A stretch of 60,055 bases of DNA, taken from Chloroflexota bacterium. GTDB lineage: Bacteria > Chloroflexota > Chloroflexia > Chloroflexales > Roseiflexaceae. The stretch spans positions 1-60,055 of the forward strand of contig JAGWYG010000012.1 of the NCBI GenBank assembly GCA_018969485.1. Direction: 5' to 3'. A model generated the notes under the pieces. It did not search any database. It worked only from the letters and a program-made list of their open reading frames with translations, and was not told the DNA's origin. Positions 52,606-60,055 of this stretch are shown here, piece after piece (position 1 is the stretch's first letter; each line of letters opens with the position of its first letter). The translations under genes were made by a program, and so were the position numbers.

Positions 52606-52709
52606 GGGTTTTCCTCTCGCACTGACGTCGCGCGCGACACGATTATAGCCGATCTGACCTGGCCACGGCGCGGCGCCGTCGCTGGATCGCTGTGGTGAAG
52701 GAGCACGAT

Positions 52710-53405
52710 ATGACCGGAACCCTGGTGCTGGCGGGTGGTGAAGAGTTCGGCGGGCGGATGCGCGAGGTCGATGAACGGGCGATGCGCGCTGCCGGCGGTG
52801 CGCGCGCGGTGATCCGGGTGGTGCCCACCGCCGCCGCGGCCGATGCCGGCCATGAGCGCGCCGGCCGCGCGGCGCTCGAGTGGTTCGCCAGCCTGGGTGC
52901 CACCGACGTCGCCATCGTCCCGGTCCTCGACCGCGCCAGTGCCGATGATCCGGCGGTGCTGGCGCCACTGGCCGATGCAGACCTGGTGTATCTGCCCGGT
53001 GGTTCGCCCGCGTACCTGGCACAGGCGCTGGTGGGCAGCCGGTGTGCGGCCGTGCTGCGCGCGCGCTACGAGGCCGGGGCGGTACTGGCTGGCAGCAGCG
53101 CCGGCGCGATGCTCTTCGGTGAATATGTCTACCACCCCGAGACTGGCCGTACCCTGCGGGGATTGTGCATGCTGCCGAACGTCTGTATCGTGCCGCACTA
53201 CGACCGCTACGGCCAGCGCTGGATCGCGCGGCTGCGCCAGACGCTGCCCGACGCGCTCCTGCTCGGCATCGACGAGCGGACTGCCGCGCTGGCGACCGGC
53301 GACCTCAGCCGCCGGCCGTGGTCGGTGGCCGGTCAGGGATGTCTCACCGTGTATCGCGGCTCGATCGCGGCGCGCTATGTGCCGGGCGCCGAGCTGCGCC
53401 TGTGA
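52710..53405 (+). CDS. cyanophycinase-like S51 family serine peptidase
   Basis: A 231-residue class I amidotransferase-like fold. The nucleophile is the serine in [10 protein letters not shown] (about residues 130-139). [11 protein letters not shown] opens the protein and [14 protein letters not shown] precedes the elbow. [11 protein letters not shown] may supply the histidine and [11 protein letters not shown] an acidic partner. Cyanophycinase and dipeptidase E share this motif; with no cyanophycin synthetase in the window the substrate is undecided. AAGGAG precedes the ATG. Confidence 0.82.
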   Translation: MTGTLVLAGGEEFGGRMREVDERAMRAAGGARAVIRVVPTAAAADAGHERAGRAALEWFASLGATDVAIVPVLDRASADDPAVLAPLADADLVYLPGGSPAYLAQALVGSRCAAVLRARYEAGAVLAGSSAGAMLFGEYVYHPETGRTLRGLCMLPNVCIVPHYDRYGQRWIARLRQTLPDALLLGIDERTAALATGDLSRRPWSVAGQGCLTVYRGSIAARYVPGAELRL

Positions 53406-53411
53406 TGGCGC

Positions 53412-54242
53412 TCACGTCGTCGTCAGTCGCAGCGACGCCAGCGGCAACTGCTCGACCGAGGCGCGCCAGATCTGCCCGGCCGCAATCGGATACGCTGCCG
53501 TGAGCGTGCCCGTCGTCACGACATCGCCCTCGCGCAGCCCTGCGCCACCCTGACGCGCCAGCGCGTCGATCAGGAACCCGAGGGCGCGCAGCGGGCTGCC
53601 CAGCACGTTCGCCCCCACGCCACGATCGATCACGGCGCCATCGCGGGTCAGCTCGAGCGAGCACTCCCGCAGCATGCGGGGCATCCGCGAGCGCCGGCCG
53701 TGCTGCAGATAGTGTTTGGGACCGATGATCAGCCGGGCATGCAGGCCAAAATCGGCGGCGCACTCGGCCGAGGTGAACTGCCAGTTGGGGTAGTGGCAAT
53801 CGACGATCTCGAACCCGAGCGCCATCCAGATGATCTCGGACAACACCGCCTCTTCGTCGGCCGGATCTGGTCGCGCCGTGCGGATCGAGGCGCCCAGCCC
53901 GAACACAATCTCCGGCTCGATGCGTGGCGCCACCAGCTCGCCTGTCGCCAGATCGGCGGTGCCGAACAGCGATTGCGTCACGGTCGTGCTGTAGACCGGC
54001 GCCCACAGCGGCCGATCGACGCCATACGCCGGCCACAGCGCCGTATTGGTGAACCCGATCTTCCAGCCCACCGGCTGCTCGCCGCGCCGGCGGCGCAGCG
54101 CCGTCAGCCGCTCCAGGACATCATAGGCGTCATCGAGATCAAATGCCCCGCGGCTGGTCGGCCGGGCGGTGATGCGTCGACGGTCGAGGCTGGCCAGCAG
54201 TTCATCGGCCAGCTGATGTCGCGCCACCTCATCCATCTGCAT
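53412..54242 (-). CDS. 2-keto-4-pentenoate hydratase-like protein (FAH superfamily)
   Basis: Hydrates dienoates or decarboxylates oxo-acids in catechol meta-cleavage pathways. The 276 residues have GWKIGFTN, APVYSTTV and the metal-binding IEPEIVFGLG (E-x-E), then EIVDCHY and an acidic third ligand region. GANVLGSPLRALGFL and GDVVTTGTLTAAYPI close the barrel. It fits the MhpD/DmpE/DmpH group. No ring-cleavage dioxygenase of the catechol type adjoins it. ATG 54242 has GAAGGAAG upstream. Confidence 0.85.
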   Translation of the reverse strand: MQMDEVARHQLADELLASLDRRRITARPTSRGAFDLDDAYDVLERLTALRRRRGEQPVGWKIGFTNTALWPAYGVDRPLWAPVYSTTVTQSLFGTADLATGELVAPRIEPEIVFGLGASIRTARPDPADEEAVLSEIIWMALGFEIVDCHYPNWQFTSAECAADFGLHARLIIGPKHYLQHGRRSRMPRMLRECSLELTRDGAVIDRGVGANVLGSPLRALGFLIDALARQGGAGLREGDVVTTGTLTAAYPIAAGQIWRASVEQLPLASLRLTTT

Positions 54243-54313
54243 GGCTGCTTCCTTCTCACAACGCTGGCTGCCGGCGGGCAGGCGCGCCCGGTCATGCTCC
54301 CGCCGTGCGCCTG

Positions 54314-54322
54314 TGGTACAAT
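54314..54322 (+). promoter_or_regulatory. extended -10 promoter of the TIM-barrel epimerase gene
   Basis: TGG-TACAAT (hexamer 54317-54322), with a start near 54329 and GGAGGAG before ATG 54354. Confidence 0.6.
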
Positions 54323-54353
54323 TTCGGGCGTCCTCAACGAGTCTGGAGGAGCT

Positions 54354-55163
54354 ATGCGCCGCCTGTCACTCACGACCTGGAGCCTGCATCGCCTGCTGGG
54401 CGCCCCCGAGATCGGCCGCGGCCCGGGATCACCGACGACCGCTGCCGAGATGACGCTCGAGCAGGTGCCGGCGCGCATGCGCCAGGCGGGCATCGAGACG
54501 CTGGAGATCTGCCATTTCCACCTGACGGGCATCGACGATGCCGCGCTGGCACGCATGCGTGCGGCGTGCGACGCAGCCGGCATCGAGGTGTTCAGCGTCC
54601 TGATCGACGCCGGCGACGTGAGCGCCACCGACGCCCGGCGCGCCGACGACGACGAAGCGATGATCGCCGGATGGATCGATGTCGCCGCGCGGCTCGGCGC
54701 CAGCCACGTACGGGTGATCGCCGGCGATGCCCCGGCTGACGACCACGCCGCGCGCCAGCGCTCGGTCGCGGCGCTGCAGCGGCTGGCAGCCTACGCGGCG
54801 CCGCAGGGTATCCGCGTGCTGACCGAAAACTTCCGCACGCTGGCGGCGACGGCCGAGAGCTGCCGCGCGATCATCGCCGCCGCCAGCGGCACCGTCGGGC
54901 TGTGCGCCGACATCGGCAACTTTCCGCTCGCCAGTCGCGTCAGCGAATTCGCTGCGGTGGCGCCGCTCGCCGAGTCGATCCATGTCAAGGCGCACTACTC
55001 GGCCGATGGCACGATCGTCGGCAGCGAACTCGAGCAATGCCTGGCCGCCAGCGTCGCGGCCGGGTTCGCCGGCCCATATACGCTGGTGTACGACCGGCCC
55101 GGCGACACCTGGTCCGGCATCGACACCCTGCGCGGGATCGTGGCGCATCACTGCGTCGGGTAG
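54354..55163 (+). CDS. sugar phosphate isomerase/epimerase family TIM-barrel protein
   Basis: A 269-residue AP-endonuclease-2/xylose-isomerase-like barrel. It opens LSLTTWSLHRLLG, then GIETLEICHFHLTGID, LTENFRTLA (metal glutamate), GLCADIGNFPL (metal aspartate) and SIHVKAHY (metal histidine). Members include inosose isomerase IolI, hydroxypyruvate isomerase and sugar epimerases. The substrate is unknown. Its end overlaps the convergent VOC gene by 16 bases. Confidence 0.87.
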   Translation: MRRLSLTTWSLHRLLGAPEIGRGPGSPTTAAEMTLEQVPARMRQAGIETLEICHFHLTGIDDAALARMRAACDAAGIEVFSVLIDAGDVSATDARRADDDEAMIAGWIDVAARLGASHVRVIAGDAPADDHAARQRSVAALQRLAAYAAPQGIRVLTENFRTLAATAESCRAIIAAASGTVGLCADIGNFPLASRVSEFAAVAPLAESIHVKAHYSADGTIVGSELEQCLAASVAAGFAGPYTLVYDRPGDTWSGIDTLRGIVAHHCVG

Positions 55164-55540
55164 CGCGCACCGATCGGTTGGAACAGCTCAACCTGGTTGC
55201 CGTCGGGGTCGGTGAAGAATGCGAGCCGGACCACCGGCGCCTCCGGCGGCACCGATCGCGGCTCGATGTGGAACGGCACGCCCTGCGCGTGTAGCTCGGC
55301 GTACGCCGCGTCGGTATCGTCGACCTCGAGGGCCAGGTGATGCCAGCCCTGGGTGGCCGGCGCTGCGGGGCCTTCGGCTTCGATCAACTCGACGGTGGTC
55401 GTACCGGCATCGAGGAAGATGATGTTCTTGCCGGCAAATCCACCGAGATAGGCCATGCCGAGGATGTCGCTGTAGAAGTGGCGCATCGTGGCGAAATTGG
55501 ACGTACGCAGGGCGATGTGATGGGTGCCGCGGATCCGCAT
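55148..55540 (-). CDS. VOC (glyoxalase/bleomycin-resistance) family protein
   Basis: A 130-residue vicinal-oxygen-chelate protein with two beta-alpha-beta-beta-beta modules: THHIALRTSNFATMRHFYSDILG, and GWHHLALEVDDTDAAYAEL through FFTDPDGNQVELFQP. Histidine and glutamate residues at H8/E52-like and H67/E121-like positions could bind a metal. It could be a lyase, dioxygenase or resistance protein. The gene is convergent with the TIM-barrel gene and divergent from the SIS-domain gene. Confidence 0.85.
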   Translation of the reverse strand: MRIRGTHHIALRTSNFATMRHFYSDILGMAYLGGFAGKNIIFLDAGTTTVELIEAEGPAAPATQGWHHLALEVDDTDAAYAELHAQGVPFHIEPRSVPPEAPVVRLAFFTDPDGNQVELFQPIGARYPTQ

Positions 55541-55628
55541 GCGAGGCTCCTCCTGCTGGTGGGACCAGTGGAACGTCGGGGCTGCGGCGACGGTAGCACG
55601 AATGCAGCGCGGCTGTCAAGGGGAATCG

Positions 55629-56651
55629 ATGCAATCAGCACTTCGTGAGGATATTCTGGCGCAGCCGGCGATGCTTGATGCGGCGGCGCAGCGTCACGCC
55701 GCGGCCGATGGGCCGCTCGCCGCGGCCGCAGCCCTGCTGTGCCGCCCCGGGTTGCGCCGCATCGTATTCAGCGGGATGGGCAGTTCGCACGCGGCGGCGT
55801 ATCCGGCGATGCTGCGCCTGTTCGCCGCCGGCCTGCCGGTGCACTGGATCGAACTGGCCGAACTGCTGCACTACGGTGGCACGCTCGATGCCACGACGGC
55901 GCTGGTGGTGGTGTCCCAGTCGGGCGAGACGATCGAGGCCCGGCGCCTGCTGGAGCGACTGGCGCCGTCGGTGCCGCTGGTGGCGGTGACCAACGCCGCG
56001 GCGAGCACGCTGGCGCGGCGGGCGGCGGTGGTGATCGAGACCTTCGCGGGGGCCGAGTTGGGGGTGGCGACGCGCACCTACACGGCGGCGCTGCTGGCGC
56101 TCCATGCGCTGGCGGCGCATGTGCTGGGCGAGGCGTCGTTCCTGACGGCGCTGGCGCCGGCGCTGGCGCGGGTGCACGCCGTCGCGGCGGCCGCACCGGC
56201 GTTCGTCGCGGGGCTCGACGACGCGTGGTTCGATGAGGCACCGGTCATCGTGGTGGGGCGCGGCCCGGCGCTGGCGACCGCCCATTCGGGGGCGCTGGTG
56301 CTGAAGGAGACGGCGCGGCGCGCCAGCGAGGCCCAGAGCAGCGCCCAGTTCCGCCACGGCCCGCTCGAGATCGCCGATGCGCGGGTGCGCGTGCTGGTGT
56401 GCATGCAGCCCGGGCCGACTGCCGCATTCGATCGGGCGCTGGTCGCCGAGATCGCGGGCTACGGCGTGCCGACGCTGACGATTGGGCCGCTGGCGCCGGA
56501 GCATGGCGCGTGGCTCCCGATCGCCGATGCGCCGTTCGCCGAATTCGCGGCCATCCTGCCCATTCAGTTACTGGCGTACGCCGCCGCCGAACGTCGCGGT
56601 CTGGTGCCCGGGGTGTTTCGCTACATCGGCAAGGTGACCAGCACCGAGTGA
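55629..56651 (+). CDS. SIS-domain aminosugar isomerase/deaminase-like protein
   Basis: A 340-residue protein with two SIS domains, like the isomerase half of GlmS or AgaS. IVFSGMGSSHAAAYPAM and VVVSQSGETIEARRLL lie in the first, VIVVGRGPALATAHSGALVLKE and SSAQFRHGPLEI in the second. It lacks the N-terminal glutamine amidotransferase domain, so it is a deaminase or isomerase rather than GlmS. ATG 55629 has AAGGGG upstream. The neighbouring epimerase may act in the same sugar pathway (inference). Confidence 0.87.
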   Translation: MQSALREDILAQPAMLDAAAQRHAAADGPLAAAAALLCRPGLRRIVFSGMGSSHAAAYPAMLRLFAAGLPVHWIELAELLHYGGTLDATTALVVVSQSGETIEARRLLERLAPSVPLVAVTNAAASTLARRAAVVIETFAGAELGVATRTYTAALLALHALAAHVLGEASFLTALAPALARVHAVAAAAPAFVAGLDDAWFDEAPVIVVGRGPALATAHSGALVLKETARRASEAQSSAQFRHGPLEIADARVRVLVCMQPGPTAAFDRALVAEIAGYGVPTLTIGPLAPEHGAWLPIADAPFAEFAAILPIQLLAYAAAERRGLVPGVFRYIGKVTSTE

Positions 56652-56659
56652 GAGCCGGC

Positions 56660-56894
56660 CAGCGTCGTGCCCGCCGGTCACACCGACGCCGGTCAGGCCG
56701 CTGCCATCGGCAGCGCCAGCGCTGCATCTGCGGGACGCGGCGCTTCGTCGGCCCGGCCAGTGCCAGCGCCCGCCGGTCACGTCAGGCGCTGCCATCTGCA
56801 GCGCCAGCGCCAGCGCCGCGTCGAGCTCACCGACGCCACCCGGTGCGGCATCGGCCCGGCCAGCACCGTACCCGCCGGTCACACCGGCGCCGGC
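56660..56894. repeat. degenerate tandem copies of the alaX 3' end
   Basis: CAGGC-GCTGCCATC starts at 56694, 56783 and 56895, the last being the true gene end. Each copy carries GCCAGCGCC runs, a GTCGAGCTC-type segment and the CCCGCCGGTCAC spacer. Spacings are 89 and 112 bases. In the alaX frame the copies read GELDAALALALQMAA, as the gene's C-terminus does. The copies are decayed and hold no gene. Confidence 0.75.
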
Positions 56895-58081
56895 CAGGCC
56901 GCTGCCATCTGCAGCGCCAGCGTACGCGCCAGCGCCAGCGCCGCGTCGAGCTCGCCGACGTCGCCGAAGCCACCCTGTGCGGCTTCGGCCCGGCCACCGC
57001 CACGCCCGCCGAACTGCGCGACGACCTGGCGGACGAGTTGGCCACAGTGTGGCACACCACCGCTCGCGGTGACGAGTTGCGGGCCGGGCGTGTCGGTCAG
57101 CAGCAGTGCCGTGCCACCGGAGGTGGCGATGAGGCGCGCCAGCGTGCGCAGTTCGTCGACCGGACGGCCGCGCAGCACCTGCGCGACCAGCCAGGGGGGA
57201 TCGGCAGCCGCGCGCAGCACCAGCGCTTCGCTGGCGAGTGCCCGCTCGAGCGCCATGCTGGCCTGTGTCCGTGCCGCGGCCTCACTCGCGACCAGCCGCT
57301 CCAGCGCTGCATCAAGCTCATCGGCCGCCACGCTCAATCGCCCGGCACTGCGCCGCACCAACTCGTGATCGCGGCGCACGGCCGCCCACGCCCGCCCGCC
57401 ACACAGAAACTCGACCCGCACCACATCGCCGCGCCGCTCCCAGCGCCGCACCAGGCAGGCGCCCACCTCGGCGGTGTGCCGCGGGTGCGTCCCGCCGCAC
57501 GCCGAATGATCGAAATCGGCGATGCTGACCACCCGGATCGGGCCAGCCACCGTCGGCGGCTTGCGCAACGTGATCGTCGCCAGTTCCTCGGCCGGGACGA
57601 AGCGTGCGTGGATCGGCCGCGCCTCGCCGATCACCTGCTGCACCAGGTCTTCCGCCCGGTGTACCTGCCCGCGCTCCAGCGCCGTCGTCGCCAGGTCGAT
57701 GGTGACGACGCTGCTGCCGAGATGAAAGCTGACGGTGCGCAGCCCGAACTCGCGCTCGAATGCCGCCGACAGCAGGTGCTGCCCGCAGTGCTGGTGCATG
57801 TGATCCAGCCGGCGCGCGCCATCGATCGCGCCGGACACCAGGTCGGTGCTGTCGAGCGGCATCGCCAGCGTGTGCCATACGACGCCCGCATCGAGCTGGA
57901 CATCGAGCACTGCCACGCCATCGATGGTGCCGCGATCGCCCGGCTGCCCGCCACCCTCGGGATAGAAGGCGCTGCGGTCGAGCGCGACCGCCGGGCCGGC
58001 CGGCGTCTGGCGCCGGCCAACAATGCGGGCGGTGAATTCCCGGCACCGCGCATCCATCAGATCCATGCGCTCTGTCGTCAT
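56879..58081 (-). CDS. alaX: alanyl-tRNA editing protein AlaX, long form with DHHA1 domain
   Basis: A free-standing editor that deacylates Ser- or Gly-tRNA(Ala). The 400 residues have an N-terminal AlaRS-like editing core: RSAFYPEGGGQPGDRG, the zinc motif HMHQHCGQHLLSAAF and CGGTHPRHTAEVG. A C-terminal DHHA1-type region follows (about 250-380, GTALLLTDTPGPQLVTA). This is the AlaX-L layout. The extreme C-terminus, rich in LDAALALA, merges into tandem copies of itself, so the natural stop may have shifted. ATG 58081 has GGGAG upstream. Confidence 0.88.
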   Translation of the reverse strand: MTTERMDLMDARCREFTARIVGRRQTPAGPAVALDRSAFYPEGGGQPGDRGTIDGVAVLDVQLDAGVVWHTLAMPLDSTDLVSGAIDGARRLDHMHQHCGQHLLSAAFEREFGLRTVSFHLGSSVVTIDLATTALERGQVHRAEDLVQQVIGEARPIHARFVPAEELATITLRKPPTVAGPIRVVSIADFDHSACGGTHPRHTAEVGACLVRRWERRGDVVRVEFLCGGRAWAAVRRDHELVRRSAGRLSVAADELDAALERLVASEAAARTQASMALERALASEALVLRAAADPPWLVAQVLRGRPVDELRTLARLIATSGGTALLLTDTPGPQLVTASGGVPHCGQLVRQVVAQFGGRGGGRAEAAQGGFGDVGELDAALALARTLALQMAAAWPAPV

Positions 58082-58159
58082 GACGTTGCTCCCAGAACAG
58101 TCGGGCCCCGCCGCTGCGCGACGGGGCCATGCGGGACAGCCGCACCATGGAGCGCCTGA

Positions 58160-58624
58160 TCAGTTGACGGTCAGCGTGCCCTTCATGCCGCCGGCATAGT
58201 GCGCCGGGTAGGTGCACAGGAAGGTGTACGTGCCGGCCGCCGGCGCGGTGAACGTGATGGTCGCCTTGCCGCCCGGGGCAACCATGTTGGTCGCCGCGAC
58301 GATGTTGGCGTCGCCCGCAGGGACATAGTTCGGCGGGCCGGCATCAAGCGCAGCTTCGTCGACGGTCAGGGCGACGTCGTCGCCGCCGGCGACAAGCACC
58401 CAGTTGTGCTGCTGCGCGGCCGACTCGTTGACGAACGTGAGCGAGACGCTCGAACCTGCCGCGACCGACAGGCTCGCCGGCTTGTATGCCAGATTCTCGC
58501 CGTCGCTCGATACCGTCAGGCCGCCGCCCGAGTCACCACCCGAACTGCCACCACCACATGCGACGATCAGCAACGCACCAGCGACCAGAAGGCTACCGAC
58601 CCACAAGCGCGTACGGGAATTCAT
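58160..58624 (-). CDS. auracyanin-like blue-copper (cupredoxin) lipoprotein
   Basis: An electron-transfer protein anchored outside the cytoplasmic membrane. The 154-residue precursor has a signal ending LLIVACGGGSSGG (lipid-anchored Cys about 23) and a serine/glycine linker. The cupredoxin domain has the type 1 copper ligands in order: His in AQQHNWVLV, then Cys, His and Met in FLCTYPAHYAGGMKG. VAAGSSVSLTFVN and VAPGGKATITFTAP are the usual strands. It resembles auracyanins of Chloroflexales. ATG 58624 has AAGGAG upstream. It has a strong promoter of its own. Confidence 0.85.
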   Translation of the reverse strand: MNSRTRLWVGSLLVAGALLIVACGGGSSGGDSGGGLTVSSDGENLAYKPASLSVAAGSSVSLTFVNESAAQQHNWVLVAGGDDVALTVDEAALDAGPPNYVPAGDANIVAATNMVAPGGKATITFTAPAAGTYTFLCTYPAHYAGGMKGTLTVN

Positions 58625-58676
58625 GTCTGCTCCTTGTGACGTACCAGCGTGTGCGTGAAATTCTGCACACATCGCC

Positions 58677-58705
58677 ATTCTACCCGTGGGTCCGGTTCCT
58701 GTCAA
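58677..58705 (-). promoter_or_regulatory. promoter of the copper lipoprotein gene
   Basis: On the minus strand, TTGACA (58700-58705), exactly 17 bases, then TAGAAT (58677-58682). The start lies near 58670, giving a leader of about 45 bases. Confidence 0.85.
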
Positions 58706-58806
58706 CACTACGTGAAGGGCATCACAGATGATCGATCATACCATTTTGCGCGCCACAACGGGAACCGCCGACCATACCGCGGTGCAGCACCGGTGGGCGC
58801 CACGCT

Positions 58807-59841
58807 TCAGTGCGGCCGGGGGCGATGCAGCACCAGGCCTTCGAAGACCAACTGCGGGTTGACGTTCTCGCGCAGTTGGCCGTGTGCCTGCGTGAGGCGG
58901 ACGAGGAACGCGTGCACCGCGCCGATGTGGAATTGTGTGGCAGCACGGGCGGCCTCGGCGGCACGATCGAGGTGTGTCATATGGCGGCCCTGGCCAGCCT
59001 GCGCCAGCAGCACGTCGCGCCACCACAGCTGCCAGCGCAGCAGCTCATCAGTGACGGCCGCATGCTCGCCGCGGCGCCAGGCCTGCGCGCGGGCCTCGGC
59101 CCACTCCAGGCCGGCATGGCGCGGCAGCGTGCCCAACGCGATCAGCTCGTCAAGCTGTTCGCGCAGCGCCTGCCACGCTGCGGGATCATCGCGCATCTGC
59201 AGCGCCCAGCCGACGCGCCCACCGCTCCAGGCCGCCAGCAGGCGGGCCTCGGCGGGCGCCACGCCAGTCGACTGCAACGCCGCGTCGATGGTCGCGCGCG
59301 GCACCGGCCGAAGTCGCAGCATGCGGCAGCGCGACACGATGGTCGGCATCAGATCGCCCGTCGTGTTGGCGACCAGGATGATCATGGCATAGGGCGGCGG
59401 TTCTTCGAGCGTCTTGAGCAGCGCATTCGCACCGGAATCGTTGAGACGCTCGGCGTCGTGCATGATGAACACCCGCCGCCGGCCCTCATAGGGCTGCAAC
59501 GCGAGATCGGCGATCCAGCCGCGCACGCTGTCGATCTTCAGATCGCGCTGTCGCGCCGCTTCCTCGGCTTTGAGCCCCTGCCCCTGCTCGGCCAGGCCAG
59601 TGCTGCGGACATCAGGGTGATTGCCGTGCGCAATGCGCGTGCAGTCGCGGCACCGGCCGCAGGGCGCGGCTGCGGCACCACAGAGCAACGCCTGCGCCAG
59701 GCGCAGCGCGATCGTCGCCTTGCCGATCGCCGGCGGCCCGCAGAGCAGGTACGCGTGGCCGGCCCGCTCGGTCCGCAGCGCGTGTCGCACCATGTCGATC
59801 GCCCACTCGTGGCCAATGATACCCCACCGGTCGTCGTCCAT
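58807..59841 (-). CDS. holB: DNA polymerase III subunit delta'
   Basis: Clamp-loader subunit, 344 residues. GIIGHEWAIDMVRHAL opens the AAA+ domain and LLCGPPAIGKATIALRLA is a P-loop-like segment. The zinc module CGRCRDCTRIAHGNHPDV follows with a fourth Cys upstream. FIMHDAERLNDSGANALLKTLEEPP is the sensor region, and SRCRMLRLRPVP replaces the SRC arginine-finger motif of the family. The length is that of delta'. ATG 59841 has GGAGGG upstream; an earlier ATG has no ribosome site. Confidence 0.93.
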   Translation of the reverse strand: MDDDRWGIIGHEWAIDMVRHALRTERAGHAYLLCGPPAIGKATIALRLAQALLCGAAAAPCGRCRDCTRIAHGNHPDVRSTGLAEQGQGLKAEEAARQRDLKIDSVRGWIADLALQPYEGRRRVFIMHDAERLNDSGANALLKTLEEPPPYAMIILVANTTGDLMPTIVSRCRMLRLRPVPRATIDAALQSTGVAPAEARLLAAWSGGRVGWALQMRDDPAAWQALREQLDELIALGTLPRHAGLEWAEARAQAWRRGEHAAVTDELLRWQLWWRDVLLAQAGQGRHMTHLDRAAEAARAATQFHIGAVHAFLVRLTQAHGQLRENVNPQLVFEGLVLHRPRPH

Positions 59842-59873
59842 GCCTGCCCTCCGCAGCGTGCGTCGACTGCTCC

Positions 59874-59882
59874 AGCCTATCA
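59874..59882 (-). promoter_or_regulatory. extended -10 promoter of holB
   Basis: Minus-strand TGA-TAGGCT (hexamer 59874-59879) within GTGATAGGCTGG, the same GTGATAG layout as before argF, selB and the NIPSNAP gene. Confidence 0.4.
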
Positions 59883-59951
59883 CATCCGTCGGCCGGCGTC
59901 ACGAGCGTACGCATCGCCGCATCGCCGCATCGCCGAGGAGAAGAGAGAAGA

Positions 59952-60055
59952 GAGGAGTGAGGAGTGAGGAGTGAGGAGTGAGGAGTGAGGAGTGAGGAGT
60001 GAGGAGTGAGGAGTGAGGAGTGAGGAGTGAGGAGTGAGGAGTGAGGAGTGAGGAG
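59952..60055. repeat. 7-bp GAGGAGT tandem array
   Basis: GAGGAGT is repeated without change from 59952 to the end of the window, close to 15 copies, and continues beyond the edge. It is preceded by AGAGAAGAGAG-type purine runs. No gene lies in 59883-60055. Exact short tandem repeats of this kind are prone to slippage. Confidence 0.95.

Overview
The window is about 60 kb of very G+C-rich bacterial chromosome. It is densely packed with housekeeping and biosynthetic genes, and I see no phage, insertion sequence or CRISPR array. The gene content suggests a member of the Chloroflexota, probably class Chloroflexia: an auracyanin-like blue-copper lipoprotein, a CarH-type B12 photoreceptor beside phytoene synthase, a type 2 IPP isomerase, DUF507, DUF2085 and NurA proteins, and intergenic low-complexity repeats. 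This placement is inferred from gene content; no 16S gene is present. Several genes start with GTG. Many promoters can be read as sigma-70 types, either TTGACA-like with a 17 bp spacer or extended -10 boxes.

Layout. 0.1-1.8 kb: a SnoaL-like protein and a PLP aminotransferase, divergent from tRNA-Lys(CTT). 2.1-4.3 kb: IPP isomerase and recF, convergent with two RCK/TrkA potassium-regulatory proteins and argF. 6.7-12.2 kb: an iron-sulfur block (thioredoxin-like ferredoxin, Mrp/ApbC, MoaA, IscA/ErpA-like carrier, rhodanese) running into DUF309, a methyltransferase and a propeller protein. A 26 bp perfect inverted repeat lies in front of mrp. 12.5-16.1 kb: a light-response block, with a CarH-like regulator behind a promoter carrying three tandem 11 bp repeats, then crtB-DUF2085-epimerase. 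16.2-18.2 kb: HtrA-like protease and leucyl/phenylalanyl-tRNA-protein transferase.

18.2-29.3 kb is the centrepiece: one arginine/carbamoyl-phosphate operon, argC-argB-NAGS-carA-carB-argG-argJ-argH plus a small ORF. It is preceded by a consensus promoter, an almost leaderless 29-codon arginine-rich leader peptide and an intrinsic terminator, in the arrangement of a ribosome-mediated attenuator. With argF at 5.7 kb, every step from glutamate to arginine except argD is in the window.

29.6-42 kb is an accessory and catabolic stretch. It holds a Crp/Fnr regulator, a TlpA-like lipoprotein next to a rhodanese remnant, an aldo/keto reductase, a Gfo/Idh/MocA oxidoreductase, and a lipoprotein with a duplicated signal peptide. 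It also holds an LPG-synthase-like flippase, methylmalonyl-CoA epimerase, an M24-fold protein, an enolase-superfamily enzyme, allantoinase and two orphans. 42-60 kb holds NAD kinase, NurA, a zincin, SelB, YbaK, an amidase, a two-domain PPK2, a nucleotidyltransferase, an S51 peptidase, small-molecule enzymes, AlaX, the copper lipoprotein and holB.

Repeats recur throughout: a 48 bp tandem unit at the left end with relatives at 30.4 kb, a 130 bp tandem repeat and a GGGCGCGCGGGCC hairpin family around selB, decayed tandem copies of the alaX 3' end, and a 7 bp GAGGAGT array at the right end. Gene starts were chosen from Shine-Dalgarno spacing, overlap with the upstream stop, and family length.
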